A stretch of DNA of 64,000 nucleotides from Yoonia sp. (GCA_029250945.1 JAQXEG010000005.1:1-64000), one strand, 5' to 3'; positions 49,443-59,346 are shown, counted from the stretch's first letter. The notes: generated by a model not told the origin, from the sequence alone. Translations and numbers: made by a program.

Positions 49443-51224
49443 CTAGAGCGGCCAGATCATTGGGATCACAAAACTGGCAATCGGGGCCAGCGTCAGGTTC
49501 AGAGGAATGCCAAATTTCAGGAAATCCGCGAATTTATACCCGCCTGGTCCATAGACCAGTGTGTTGGTCTGATAGCCGATGGGTGTGGCAAAGCTGGCGC
49601 TGGCAGCGACCATCACCGCTACGACAAGCGGGCGCGGATCAACACCTAATGCAGTGGCCAGCCCAATCGCCACGGGTGTCATGACCACGGCGACCGCATT
49701 GTTGCTAACCAGTTCGGTCAAGATCGACGACAACAGATAGACCGCCAGCACGATGAAGAACGGTGGTAGCACAGTCATCACGGGGCTGATCGCATCGGCG
49801 ATCATCACGACAGCGCCCGAGGATTGCAGCGCGGCCCCCACCCCCAGCATTGCGAAAATCAGCGCAAGAAGGCGTCCGTCAACGTAAGAAAATGCCTCTT
49901 CCGCGTCGATGCAGCCTGACATTAGCACGACCGTGACACCCACCATCGCCAGCATCAGGATCGGGGCCACGTTCAACGCGGCAAGAACCACGACAGACAA
50001 AAGCGTGGCACTAGCAACCCAAGCACGGCCACGGCGATAGGCCCGCTCGGACGGTTTGGACACGTCACCAAGGTTCATGTCTTTGGCCAGACGGGCGATA
50101 TCCTCTGGCGCGCCTTCCAGCAGCAGCGTGTCGCCGACGCGCACGATCAGATCATCAATCTGGCGTCCGATATTCGTATCGCGCCGATGCACGGCCAGCG
50201 TATAGACCGCAAACCTGCGCCGCAAACGCATGGACCCCAACGTCCGGCCGACCATTTTACAGTTCGGGGTGATCAGCACCTCGACAGTGGTGGTTTCAAC
50301 GGCGGACAGTTGATCCACACGGCGCAGATCAGGCGTTGCTTGCAGCGATAGCAGCTCGGCCATCGCGGTGCGCAGAACCACGCGGTCGCCCTGTTGCAAA
50401 ACGACGCCGTCCAGATTGCGCCGCAAGGAGGCATCGCCGCGGATCACGTCGATTAGACGCACGCCTTCACGTTTGAACAGTTGCACGCCTGTCACTTCGC
50501 GGCCGATCAGGTTGCTGTCTTTGGGGATCACCGCCTCTGAGAAAAAGCGCATTTTGGTGCGGTCAGACAGCAAGCTGGCCATGCTGGACCGATCCGGCAA
50601 AAGGCGTGGCCCCATGAAATAAAGGTAAAGAAATGTCCAAGTGACAACCACAAGGCCCACGGGCATGATTTCGAGAATGCCGAATGGTTCCATCCCTGAT
50701 GCCCGCGCGACCCCGTCGACCAGCAGGTTGGTGGATGTTCCAAGCAGGGTCATGGTCCCGCCCACGATGGCCGCGTAACTGAGCGGTATCAACAGCTTGG
50801 ACGCGGATGTGCCCAGCGTGCGGGCCAATTGTACGAACACGGGGATCATCACAACCACCAGAGGGGTATTGTTCATGATTGCACTTGCAAAGGCCACAAA
50901 CACCAGTGATCCGCCAACCGCGCGTGCAGGGCTTTTCGCGGCTCGGCGTTCCACCGCCGCCGTCAGTGCCGCAAGCGCGCCGGTGCGGACCAAGGCCCCG
51001 ACAATGATACACATCGCCGCAATCGTCCATGGCGCGGGGTTCGCCAGTGCCATGACCGCGTCGTCATAAGACAGCACGCCCGTCACCAACAGGGTCGACA
51101 CGCCGATCAGGGCCACAACCTCGGTCGGGTACACCTCGCGCAGGAACATCACGAACATCAGGGCCACGACGGCGATGGTTAGCCATGCGCCTTGGGATTG
51201 GGACAAGGAAATCAGATCAATCAT
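49443..51224 (-). CDS. SLC13/DASS-type permease with two RCK_C (TrkA-C) domains
   Basis: The 593-residue protein has N-terminal (about 1-190) and C-terminal (about 400-593) blocks of CitMHS/SLC13 helices. Between them lie two cytoplasmic TrkA-C domains (MRFFSEAVIPKDSNLIGREVTGVQLF and TTTVEVLITPNCKMVGRTLGSM). Such proteins carry sulfate or dicarboxylates with Na+. The N-terminal repeat shows NNTPLVVVMIPVF, typical of the family. It overlaps the DMT gene upstream by ATGA. Confidence 0.88.
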   Translation of the reverse strand: MIDLISLSQSQGAWLTIAVVALMFVMFLREVYPTEVVALIGVSTLLVTGVLSYDDAVMALANPAPWTIAAMCIIVGALVRTGALAALTAAVERRAAKSPARAVGGSLVFVAFASAIMNNTPLVVVMIPVFVQLARTLGTSASKLLIPLSYAAIVGGTMTLLGTSTNLLVDGVARASGMEPFGILEIMPVGLVVVTWTFLYLYFMGPRLLPDRSSMASLLSDRTKMRFFSEAVIPKDSNLIGREVTGVQLFKREGVRLIDVIRGDASLRRNLDGVVLQQGDRVVLRTAMAELLSLQATPDLRRVDQLSAVETTTVEVLITPNCKMVGRTLGSMRLRRRFAVYTLAVHRRDTNIGRQIDDLIVRVGDTLLLEGAPEDIARLAKDMNLGDVSKPSERAYRRGRAWVASATLLSVVVLAALNVAPILMLAMVGVTVVLMSGCIDAEEAFSYVDGRLLALIFAMLGVGAALQSSGAVVMIADAISPVMTVLPPFFIVLAVYLLSSILTELVSNNAVAVVMTPVAIGLATALGVDPRPLVVAVMVAASASFATPIGYQTNTLVYGPGGYKFADFLKFGIPLNLTLAPIASFVIPMIWPL

Positions 51225-52120
51225 GTCATTAGCCTATCATCATCGTGGCGGGGGCGCACAAGCGCGATCCCGATCAGCATCACGCCCAATGCGGCCCAGA
51301 TCCACAGTGAATACCGCTCGTCCAGCAGCAGCATCGACCATATGACGCCAGTGCCTGTGACGATGTAGGACACCTGCCCCGCAAACACAGCCCCCGCCTG
51401 CCCGATCAGCCAGACGTAGGACATATAGACGATCACATGGATCACCGACGACAGCGCAAATGCGGCCCGCCCTGTGTCAAAGGCAGCGGTGGGATTAATG
51501 AACTGGCCTGTGCTGACAGCAAGCGGTGCCGCGATCAGTGTGCCAATCACGGAGGCGCCGAACATCAGGCGCACAGGGTCCAATCCCGCCGTACCCCATT
51601 TGGCGACCACGTTCCCTTCAGCCGCGTAGCAAAACGGCGCGATCAGCGCGAGCGGTAGGATGGCGACCATGGCACGGTCGGGCAGGCTCGCTTCTGGCAG
51701 AGCGATAAGTGCGACACCGATCAGGCCCAACAACAGCCCCGCCAGCCTGCGCCATGTGAACCAATCCGTCCCGAGGATCAGCGCGATTGGAAAAGCGATC
51801 ATGGGAATGGTTGCAATCACAATGGACATGATACCAGCGGGCAAAAACGCCGCGGCGCGGTAGCCGGCGGAATTGGGTATCAGGGTGCCAATTAGGGCGA
51901 TCAACAGGCAAAACCCGATGGTACGCTTGTTGATCGGCAGGTCCTTGCCCTGCACCAGCAACGTGATGCCCGTCAAAAGGGTGCCGATCACCATTTGCCA
52001 GAAAATCATGCCGAACGGCTCTAGCCCGTGGGTCACGGCGATTTTGGTCAGTGGTTGTGTCAGGCCCCAACCAGCCCCAAGGCACAGCAAAAATGCGGTT
52101 AGCCAGAACCGCGTTGTCAT
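51221..52120 (-). CDS. DMT-superfamily transporter (EamA)
   Basis: The 299-residue protein has ten helices in two EamA halves (FWLTAFLLCLGAGWGLTQPLTKIAVTHGLEPFGMIFWQM at the start). Substrate unknown. It overlaps the phosphoesterase stop upstream and the SLC13 gene downstream by ATGA on both sides, giving a three-gene run YmdB-DMT-SLC13. Confidence 0.87.
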   Translation of the reverse strand: MTTRFWLTAFLLCLGAGWGLTQPLTKIAVTHGLEPFGMIFWQMVIGTLLTGITLLVQGKDLPINKRTIGFCLLIALIGTLIPNSAGYRAAAFLPAGIMSIVIATIPMIAFPIALILGTDWFTWRRLAGLLLGLIGVALIALPEASLPDRAMVAILPLALIAPFCYAAEGNVVAKWGTAGLDPVRLMFGASVIGTLIAAPLAVSTGQFINPTAAFDTGRAAFALSSVIHVIVYMSYVWLIGQAGAVFAGQVSYIVTGTGVIWSMLLLDERYSLWIWAALGVMLIGIALVRPRHDDDRLMT

Positions 52121-52932
52121 GCAGGCCCAGCAGCGGACAAACGCCCGCCTTGACGGACCATTTCGACCCGCGTGGACTTGCCCGTGCGATCATCAGTTTC
52201 GACGTATAGCCCCGATAGCGTCGCCTCTGATGCGGCGGGGCTGAACCGTTCCTTGGGCATCCCAGTGATAAAGCGCCGCAGCGGTTCGCTCTTATCCATG
52301 CCAATGACGGAATTATAGTCGCCGCACATGCCTGCGTCCGATTGATATGCGGTACCTTGCGGCAGGATCATCGCATCCGCCGTCGGCACGTGGGTATGCG
52401 TGCCCACAACGATGCTGGCGCGCCCGTCACAGAAATGGCCCACGGCCATCTTTTCCGACGTCGCCTCGCAATGGATATCAACAAGACTGGCCTGCACAGC
52501 GCCGCCCATCGGGTATTGGCGCAGCACGGCATCAAGGGCCGAAAACGGATCGTCAAACGGGCGTTTCATGAATACCTGACCCAGCGCTTGCGTCACCAGA
52601 ACCTTGCGGCCTTGGGTGGCGGGAAACACCTTAGCGCCCACACCCGGTGCCGCCTTGGAAAAGTTGAGCGGACGGATGATGCGCGGCTCATTGGCGGCAA
52701 ATGTCATCATGTCCTTTTGGTCGAACGCGTGATCGCCCAGCGTGATGACATCTGCACCAGCATCCAGCAAAATCTTGGCATGCGCACCCGACAGGCCCAT
52801 GCCACCGGTGGCGTTTTCGCCGTTCACCACAACAAAATCGAGCCGCCAATCCTGCCGCAATTTCGGCAAGCGTTCCACAATCGCCGCGCGTCCTGCGCGA
52901 CCCATCACATCACCAAGGAAAAGTATTTTCAT
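52117..52932 (-). CDS. YmdB-like metallophosphoesterase (TIGR00282)
   Basis: From ATG 52932 the protein is 271 residues with the calcineurin-like motifs of the YmdB/TIGR00282 family: MKILFLGDVMGRAGR (metal Asp), VVNGENATGGMG (Asn), ITLGDHAFDQ and GTHTHVPTADAMIL (His). YmdB of Bacillus hydrolyses 2',3'-cyclic nucleotides and affects biofilm. The frame is open to 52974 but conservation starts at MKILF. Confidence 0.87.
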   Translation of the reverse strand: MKILFLGDVMGRAGRAAIVERLPKLRQDWRLDFVVVNGENATGGMGLSGAHAKILLDAGADVITLGDHAFDQKDMMTFAANEPRIIRPLNFSKAAPGVGAKVFPATQGRKVLVTQALGQVFMKRPFDDPFSALDAVLRQYPMGGAVQASLVDIHCEATSEKMAVGHFCDGRASIVVGTHTHVPTADAMILPQGTAYQSDAGMCGDYNSVIGMDKSEPLRRFITGMPKERFSPAASEATLSGLYVETDDRTGKSTRVEMVRQGGRLSAAGPA

Positions 52933-52980
52933 GGGAACCGTGTTACGGTGTGTTTGTGGGCGGCACCAGATCAAAAACCG

Positions 52981-53538
52981 CTAGCGGAACGTGGTTTGCC
53001 CGTTTTCCGTGATCATCAGGTTCAGCGGCTGGTCAGTTGGTTCAAGCGGAATGCTCTGCGCCTCTTGGGCGGCATAGGCAAAACCGATGGCCAATGTGGC
53101 CTGTACGGCGCGCAATCCCTCGAGCGTGCGATCATAAAAGCCACCGCCGTATCCCAGCCGCCCGCCAGCCATATCGAACGCCACAAGCGGGACAATCACG
53201 ATCTCTGGCGTCATCCAGTCGCCTTCGGCAGGGATGAGTGCGCCAAAATCACCTGCGATCATCTCGACCCCTGGTTCCCATGTGCGGAATTTAAGCGGCT
53301 GACCAACACCAAGGATCACTGGCACACCGACGGGCCCATGCGCCGCCGCCTCTTCCATGGCGGCTGTCGGGTCGATTTCGGTGCGCATCGCCATGTAGCC
53401 TGCAACCGGCACACCCCGGTGCCCCGCCAAAAATGCGCTCAGGTGCGCCGCTGTGCCAACGCCGCTGTCATGGGCGATTTTGCGACGGGCGAACGCCGCC
53501 TTGCGCGCCGCTGTTTTCTGATCCGTTAAAGAAGCCAT
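52981..53538 (-). CDS. fau: 5-formyltetrahydrofolate cyclo-ligase
   Basis: From ATG 53538 the protein is 185 residues. KTAARKAAFARRKIA is the N-terminal basic region, and the ATP-binding GGRLGYGGGFYDRTL is the family hallmark (GxGGGYYDR). The enzyme makes methenyl-THF from 5-formyl-THF using ATP. It starts inside the mgtE 3' end (13 bases shared), so it is translated from the mgtE message. The long upstream extension of the frame is antisense-free but is the mgtE body in another frame. Confidence 0.92.
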   Translation of the reverse strand: MASLTDQKTAARKAAFARRKIAHDSGVGTAAHLSAFLAGHRGVPVAGYMAMRTEIDPTAAMEEAAAHGPVGVPVILGVGQPLKFRTWEPGVEMIAGDFGALIPAEGDWMTPEIVIVPLVAFDMAGGRLGYGGGFYDRTLEGLRAVQATLAIGFAYAAQEAQSIPLEPTDQPLNLMITENGQTTFR

Positions 53539-54902
53539 GCTGCTGCCAATCCTAGAAATGCAAAGAAGCCGACGACGTCGGTCACCGTGGTTACAAATGC
53601 GCCTGACGCCAGTGCAGGGTCCACACCGAAACGTTCCAGCAGGACCGGCACCATCGTACCTGCCAGCCCCGCGACCACCATGTTGATCACCATCGCCACG
53701 CCGATCACAACGCCCAACATCGGGGTCCCAAACCAGACCGCGCCAACAATCCCCATGACAATCGCAAAGATCATCCCATTCACAAGGCCCACAAGCGCCT
53801 CGCGTCGAATAACCCGCCAGACATTGGCGCCTGTCAAATCGCGGGTCGCAATGGCGCGCACGGCCACTGTTAGCGACTGGGTGCCGGCGTTTCCGCCCAT
53901 TGAGGCCACAATCGGCATTAGCACGGCCAAGGCCACAAGCCCCGCAATCGTTTCCTCGAACATTGAGATAACGAGCGACGCAAAGATCGCGGTCACAAGG
54001 TTCACAGCCAGCCATGGGAAGCGTTGGCGCGTTGTTTCAATCACACGGTCCGACAATGACCCCTCGCCCACACCGGCAAGACGCAGGATATCCTCCTCGG
54101 CCTCTTCTTCCAAAAACGCCATGGCGTCGTCGATTGTGATGACACCCACGATCCGCCCGTCATCGTCGACCACGGGCGCCGTGATCATGTGATAGTGGTT
54201 GATGGCTTGCGCCACATCCTCAACATCTTGGGTAACGTGAAACGTGCGAAAGCTGTCCTCGATAATCGTATTGAGCAGCACATCGCGGTGCGACGACAAA
54301 AGCCGCCCCAGCGTGACATAGCCTGTCGCCTTAAGCCGCGGATCAACCAAAAGGATATGATAAAACTGATCCGGCAGGTCCAGATCGCCCGACCGCAAAT
54401 GATCAATCGCCTGCCCCACGGTCCAGTGATCGGGCGCACGCACCAGTTCGGACTGCATGTGGCGACCAGCGGATTCCTCGGGGTAGGACAGCGCCTGTTC
54501 CACCGCGACACGGTCGCTGGCTTCGAGCGCGTCAAGCGCTGCCTCTTGCTGATCTTCATCAAGATATTCAACAAGATCAACAATATCATCGGTCTCAAGC
54601 TCACGGACCGCGTCAGCAAATTCGCTAGGTGCAAGGCTTTCGATCACCTCCTCTCGGAGGTTTTCATCCAGTTCGGACAGCACGTCACCGTCCATCCCGC
54701 CCTTCCAGACCTGCAACAAATCACGGCGCTTGCGGCCGTCAATCTGTTCGATCAGGTGGGCCACATCGGCGGGGTGCAGCGGATCAAGGATCGCGTCCAC
54801 ATCGCGCGCCTCACCACCATCAACCGCGTCCATCACATCCGCAACAAGCCGGTCTGTGACGCCGAATGCCTCGTCCTCGATGTCGTTGATTGGGTCCGTC
54901 AT
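53526..54902 (-). CDS. mgtE: Magnesium transporter MgtE
   Basis: From ATG 54902 the protein is 458 residues: a helical N domain (LHPADVAHLIEQIDGRKRRDLLQ), a pair of CBS domains (about 135-260; VITIDDAMAFLEEEAEED is the end), and five membrane helices forming the Mg2+ channel (MPIVASMGGNAGTQSLTVAVRAIA carries the pore motif). Cytoplasmic Mg2+ closes the channel by N/CBS contacts. The open frame extends to 54965 but starts at MTDPIND look right. Confidence 0.94.
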   Translation of the reverse strand: MTDPINDIEDEAFGVTDRLVADVMDAVDGGEARDVDAILDPLHPADVAHLIEQIDGRKRRDLLQVWKGGMDGDVLSELDENLREEVIESLAPSEFADAVRELETDDIVDLVEYLDEDQQEAALDALEASDRVAVEQALSYPEESAGRHMQSELVRAPDHWTVGQAIDHLRSGDLDLPDQFYHILLVDPRLKATGYVTLGRLLSSHRDVLLNTIIEDSFRTFHVTQDVEDVAQAINHYHMITAPVVDDDGRIVGVITIDDAMAFLEEEAEEDILRLAGVGEGSLSDRVIETTRQRFPWLAVNLVTAIFASLVISMFEETIAGLVALAVLMPIVASMGGNAGTQSLTVAVRAIATRDLTGANVWRVIRREALVGLVNGMIFAIVMGIVGAVWFGTPMLGVVIGVAMVINMVVAGLAGTMVPVLLERFGVDPALASGAFVTTVTDVVGFFAFLGLAAAWLL

Positions 54903-55023
54903 CGCCGTGGCCTCCGGTATTTTGCTTGCCTGCAACATAACGTCTTGCGAAGGCCATACAAGCACAGGTAAGCCAATTTTCGGGCGATTTGCGGCGCGGC
55001 CCTGCGCGATCTATGGTGGATGA

Positions 55024-56310
55024 ATGACACAGCAGCTTCTTCTTGGCACGACCCTCGCCTTTGAAGGCAATCCACTTATCACCGCGTGGGAAGATTGCGC
55101 GAAAATAGACACCCATGGGGCAGTTCTGATCGACAGCGGTCAGATCGCAGCGGTGGGTGACCGCACACAGCTACGCGCTGCCCATCCGCAAGCAGATATT
55201 GTCAATTACGGCGATGATCTGATCACGGCCGGCTTTGTCGATGCGCATATGCATTATCCACAAACTGCCATGATCGCGAGCTGGGGCAAACAGCTGATCG
55301 ACTGGCTGAACACCTATACTTTTCCTGAAGAGGCACGGTTTGCTGACCCCGCCTATGCCGCCGAAATTGCGTGGCGCACTTGCGATCTGGCCCTTTCCCA
55401 CGGGACCACGACGCTCACCAGTTTTTGCACGATCCACCCCGCCAGCGTTGATGCGTTTTTCGAGGCTGCAGCCGCACGCGGAATGGCTGTGGTCGCGGGT
55501 AAAACCTGTATGGACCGCAATGCGCCCGCCGCTTTGGTCGATACCGCGCAATCCGCATATGACGATAGCAAGGCGCTTCTGCAAAAGTGGCACGGGGTTG
55601 GGCGGGCAAATTACGCGATCACACCGCGGTTTTCGCCAACATCAACGCCAGATCAACTAGCAGCACTTGGCGCGCTTTGGACCGAGCATCCGGATTGTTT
55701 GATGCAGACCCACCTGTCCGAACAACACGATGAAATCGCATGGGTCCGCGATCTGTTTCCAACCGCCCGCGATTATCTGGACACCTATGAGGCTTACGGA
55801 CTGCTTGGTGCAAAGGGGTTATATGGGCATGCGATCCACCTTGAGCCGAGGGAAATTGATCGCCTGTCAGAACTGGGCGCGGGCGTCGTGCATTGTCCGA
55901 CGTCGAATACGTTTATCGGGTCGGGGTTGTTTGACACGCTAGGGCTCGCCGCGCGTGGCCTGCGCACCGGTTTGGCCACGGATACAGGCGGCGGATCGTC
56001 GTTTTCGATGCTGCATACAATGGCCGCCGCCTATGAAATCGGCCAGCTGCGCGGGGTCGCCTTACACCCCGCCCAGCTGATGTGGAAGGCGACCGAAGGG
56101 TCCGCTGCTGCCCTGCATATGTCGGGGCAGATCGGGCATTTGGGCGTCGGTTCCGCCGCAGATATCACGGTACTGAACCTTGCCTCTACCCCCGCAATCG
56201 CGCAGCGGCACGCACGTGCGGTTGATGTTTGGGACGCACTGTTCCCGACCATCATGATGGGGGATGATCGGGCCATTCGCGATGTGTGGGTCGGTGGGGC
56301 GCGTCAGTAG
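55024..56310 (+). CDS. guaD: Guanine deaminase
   Basis: The 428-residue amidohydrolase deaminates guanine to xanthine. The zinc motif is GFVDAHMHYPQ; PRFSPTSTPDQL and THLSEQHDEI carry further metal-site residues, and LATDTGGGSSFSMLHTM is the guanine deaminase signature with the metal-bound Asp. Length fits GuaD. Its stop overlaps the convergent CAP remnant by seven bases. The 8-oxoguanine deaminase gene nearby gives a purine-salvage flavour. Confidence 0.93.
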   Translation: MTQQLLLGTTLAFEGNPLITAWEDCAKIDTHGAVLIDSGQIAAVGDRTQLRAAHPQADIVNYGDDLITAGFVDAHMHYPQTAMIASWGKQLIDWLNTYTFPEEARFADPAYAAEIAWRTCDLALSHGTTTLTSFCTIHPASVDAFFEAAAARGMAVVAGKTCMDRNAPAALVDTAQSAYDDSKALLQKWHGVGRANYAITPRFSPTSTPDQLAALGALWTEHPDCLMQTHLSEQHDEIAWVRDLFPTARDYLDTYEAYGLLGAKGLYGHAIHLEPREIDRLSELGAGVVHCPTSNTFIGSGLFDTLGLAARGLRTGLATDTGGGSSFSMLHTMAAAYEIGQLRGVALHPAQLMWKATEGSAAALHMSGQIGHLGVGSAADITVLNLASTPAIAQRHARAVDVWDALFPTIMMGDDRAIRDVWVGGARQ

Positions 56311-56753
56311 CTGCCATGAAGCACAAGCACCCAAGTGTCATTTGTCACCGCAATGCGGTAGTTGTGATAGATCGAATTCAACATGCTTTTGCGGTGTCCG
56401 GCTGAGGACATCCAGTCGTAAAACACATCCGACCACGTCGATTGCCCCTGCGCGATGTTTTCTACCACCACGCAAACCGGCACCCCGACAGCGCCGACAC
56501 GGTTGATCACACGTGATCCTGCCGGCGAAACATGCGAAAAATAATTACGTGCGACCATATCATCCGCGTGGGCCTTGGCCGCCCTGTTCAGGGCCACACT
56601 TTGACGCAGACGTGGGGCATTGCCCTGGGCATCGTTCATCAATTGTTCAAGCTTTGGATAGCTTGCGGTTTGCGTCGCAATCGGCGCACAAGAGCCTTAC
56701 GGGGCGGCCACACAACCGGCCAACGCCAGACACACCAAGAAAATTCGCAGCAT
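56304..56753 (-). pseudogene. CAP/SCP-domain lipoprotein, nonsense at codon 19
   Basis: ATG 56753 follows the upstream stop directly (TGAATG) and codes a lipoprotein signal (RIFLVCLALAGCVAAP, Cys14). TAA at 56697-56699 (codon 19) interrupts it, and the same frame continues GSCAPIATQTASYPKLEQ into a full CAP domain: LNRAAKAHADDMVARNYFSHVSPAG, ENIAQG and AGHRKSMLNSIY are the family's conserved blocks. Restart at Met38 would give an unexported 112-residue domain. Confidence 0.85.
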
Positions 56754-58097
56754 TCAAATCCTTTCAGCCAACCGGTTCGCCAGCTTATTTTGGCGGGCAA
56801 TCACCGCGCCCAAATCGATCGTCGTTACACGACCATCGGCTACAATCTGGCGGCCTTCAATGAACAAATCGTTGACCTTGCTTGGGCCGGCTAAAACCAG
56901 CGCAGCGGGGTCCCAGCTTCCAGCGGATTCGATGCCTGTCACGTCCCAAACGGCGATGTCTGCGCGTTTGCCCACCGCAATCTGACCACAGTCGTGGCGG
57001 CCCAGCACCTCGGCACCGCCGCGTGTTGCGATGAACAATGCCTCCTCTGCGGACATCGCATCAGCGCCGTTCTGGACCCGCTGCAACAACATGGTTTGGC
57101 GCGCTTCGCCCATCAGATTACCAATGTCATTGCTTGCCGATCCATCCACGCCAAGGCCAACCTTGACGCCCGCGTCACGCATCTGGCGCACAGGGGCGAT
57201 GCCAGAACCCAAGCGGCAGTTCGAACAGGGGCAATGCGCGACGCCTGTACGGGATTTCGCAAATAGATCAATCTCTTGCCCATCCAGTTTGACACAATGT
57301 GCGTGCCACACGTCATCGCCGGTCCAGCCCAGATCCTCGGCGTATTGGCCGGGGCGGCAGCCGAATTTTTCCAGCGAATAGGCGATATCTTCGTCGTTCT
57401 CCGCCAAGTGGGTGTGCAGCATCACGCCCTTGTCGCGCGCCAGAATGGCGGCATCGCGCATCAAGTCGCGGCTGACAGAAAACGGCGAACAAGGTGCAAC
57501 GCCGACGCGGGTCATGGCCCCTTCTGACGGGTCGTGGAACGCGTCAATCACGCGGATGCAGTCATCAAGTATGGCCGCCTCTCGTTCGACCAGCGCATCG
57601 GGCGGCAATCCGCCGTCGCTGACACCGATGCTCATGGCGCCGCGGGTCGGATGGAACCGCATCCCGACCTCGCCCGCTGCTGCGATCGTGTCATCAAGAC
57701 GCGATCCATTGGGATACAGGTACAAATGGTCGGATGTCATCGTGCAGCCCGACAGCGCCAGCTCGGCCAGACCGACTTGGGCAGAGATAAACATCTCTTC
57801 CGGGCCGAAGTGCGACCAGATAGGATAGAGAGTCTGAAGCCAGCCAAACAGCAACGCGTCCTGTCCGCCCGGCACGGCACGCGTCAGGGTTTGATAAAGG
57901 TGGTGATGCGTGTTCACCAAGCCTGGCGTGATCACACGGCCCGCGACATTGATAATTTGCGCGCCCGCGACATCCAGATCAGAGCCAATACCCACAATCA
58001 CACCACCCGCGATATGCACATCAACGCCGGTCAGGCGACTGCGATCATCGTCCATAGTCAGGACAACATCGGCCCCACGCAAAATTGTATCAGCCAT
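56754..58097 (-). CDS. 8-oxoguanine deaminase (amidohydrolase)
   Basis: The 447-residue protein belongs to the AtzA/TrzN-like amidohydrolases, in the group of 8-oxoguanine deaminases. GRVITPGLVNTHHHLYQTLTRA has the HxH metal motif and the group's HHHLYQTLTRA. MLHTHLAENDEDIAYS and GLGVDGSASNDIGNLMGEAR complete the site. It would clear oxidised guanine base as 8-oxoxanthine/urate. Start ATG 58097 or 58100; its 5' end overlaps the hisN stop by about ten bases. Confidence 0.87.
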   Translation of the reverse strand: MADTILRGADVVLTMDDDRSRLTGVDVHIAGGVIVGIGSDLDVAGAQIINVAGRVITPGLVNTHHHLYQTLTRAVPGGQDALLFGWLQTLYPIWSHFGPEEMFISAQVGLAELALSGCTMTSDHLYLYPNGSRLDDTIAAAGEVGMRFHPTRGAMSIGVSDGGLPPDALVEREAAILDDCIRVIDAFHDPSEGAMTRVGVAPCSPFSVSRDLMRDAAILARDKGVMLHTHLAENDEDIAYSLEKFGCRPGQYAEDLGWTGDDVWHAHCVKLDGQEIDLFAKSRTGVAHCPCSNCRLGSGIAPVRQMRDAGVKVGLGVDGSASNDIGNLMGEARQTMLLQRVQNGADAMSAEEALFIATRGGAEVLGRHDCGQIAVGKRADIAVWDVTGIESAGSWDPAALVLAGPSKVNDLFIEGRQIVADGRVTTIDLGAVIARQNKLANRLAERI

Positions 58098-58908
58098 CAA
58101 TCACATCCTGAAGAGTTGCCAAGGCAACCGCGTGAATATCTGCATTTGCGGCAGCAATAACGCGCCCGCCAACATGGGCGGCACCGCCCTGCCAGTTGGA
58201 CACAACGCCGCCCGCCGCCTTGATCACTGCGATGGGTGCGTGAATGTCATAGGGTTGAAGGCCCGCTTCGATCACAAGGTCCACGTGTCCCCCCGCCAAC
58301 AGCGCGTAACCATAGCAATCCATGCCATAGCGGGTCAGTTTCACGGCCTTTGACACCGCCTCAAACGCGCGGCGTTCGAGCGGTGTGCCGACCTCTGGGA
58401 ATGTGGACAGCAGGATTGCGTCGGCGAAATTCCGGCGCTGCAACGTGGCTAGCGGCGCTGTGCCATGTGGGCCGGTCATCTCGGCCATGCCGAAGCCTCC
58501 GACAAAACGCTCACCAATATAGGGTTGGTCAATGATGCCGAGCTGCGGACCTGCAGCATTCGACACCGCGATCAGGACGCCCCAAGTTGGTGTGCCGCTG
58601 ATATAACCACGGGTGCCGTCGATAGGGTCCAGCACCCATGTCAGCCCGGTTGTGCCCGACTTGTTGCCGAATTCCTCGCCCAGAATACCGTCACCCGGGC
58701 GTTCAACCGCAAGAATTTCGCGCATCGCTGCCTCAGCGGCGCGGTCGGCTGCTGTGACCGGATCAAAATCGCACGCGTCTTTAGATTTGTCGTCCGCAGC
58801 CAGATTGCGCACCCGAAACAACTTTAGCGTTTCGATGCGCGCCGCGTCAGCAAGCAGATGGGCCACGCGGATCAAATCCGCTTGCGTCGTTGTGTCGATG
58901 GTTTGCAT
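58090..58908 (-). CDS. hisN: Inositol monophosphatase-family phosphatase, probable histidinol-phosphatase
   Basis: From ATG 58908 the protein is 272 residues. Metal-site motifs of the IMPase family are EEFG (Glu), WVLDPIDGTRGYISG (DPxDGT) and GLQPYDIHAPIAVIKAAGG (late Asp). The GTRGYISGTPTWG form is that of the HisN subgroup in alphaproteobacteria and actinobacteria, which dephosphorylates histidinol-phosphate. No his genes are near, so a general IMPase/CysQ role is possible. Confidence 0.78.
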   Translation of the reverse strand: MQTIDTTTQADLIRVAHLLADAARIETLKLFRVRNLAADDKSKDACDFDPVTAADRAAEAAMREILAVERPGDGILGEEFGNKSGTTGLTWVLDPIDGTRGYISGTPTWGVLIAVSNAAGPQLGIIDQPYIGERFVGGFGMAEMTGPHGTAPLATLQRRNFADAILLSTFPEVGTPLERRAFEAVSKAVKLTRYGMDCYGYALLAGGHVDLVIEAGLQPYDIHAPIAVIKAAGGVVSNWQGGAAHVGGRVIAAANADIHAVALATLQDVIDG

Positions 58909-58977
58909 GGTGTCCCTCACCCCGTCCTTTGTGCCGATTAATCGGTAACGCGGTGGGATCAGCGGGGTCAAGTGGCG

Positions 58978-59346
58978 TTAAGCTGCTTCACTTAGAACCC
59001 GCGCAAGATCGAACAGGCGACGGCGCTGATTCTCTGGGATCGCGTAGTAGGACCGCAGCAGCTCTAGCGCCTCTTTGTCGGTCAGCACATCGCTTGGCAT
59101 ATCACCCTGCAACGTTTCACCACCTTCGGCGTCAAGACCGTCAAAAAAGAATGACACTGGCACCGCAAGCACATGGGCAATGTCCCAGAGACGGGATGCG
59201 CTGACGCGGTTCATGCCTGTCTCGTACTTCTGGATTTGCTGGAATTTGATGCCAACGGCCTCAGCCAACTGCTGTTGGGTGGTCCCATTCATCCACCGAC
59301 GTTGTCGAATGCGTTTGCCTACATGGACGTCAACTGGATGTTTCAT
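58978..59346 (-). CDS. XRE-family transcriptional regulator
   Basis: The 122-residue protein has an N-terminal HTH (VGKRIRQRRWMNGTTQQQLAEAVGIKFQQIQKYETGMNRVSASRLWDIAHVL) and a short C-terminal helix pair (ELLRSYYAIPENQRRRLFDLARVL). This two-part design is common in alphaproteobacterial SinR-like regulators. It lies upstream of hisN by about 70 bases. The 263 bases between it and the next gene hold an AT-rich promoter region with no clear operator. Confidence 0.87.
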   Translation of the reverse strand: MKHPVDVHVGKRIRQRRWMNGTTQQQLAEAVGIKFQQIQKYETGMNRVSASRLWDIAHVLAVPVSFFFDGLDAEGGETLQGDMPSDVLTDKEALELLRSYYAIPENQRRRLFDLARVLSEAA

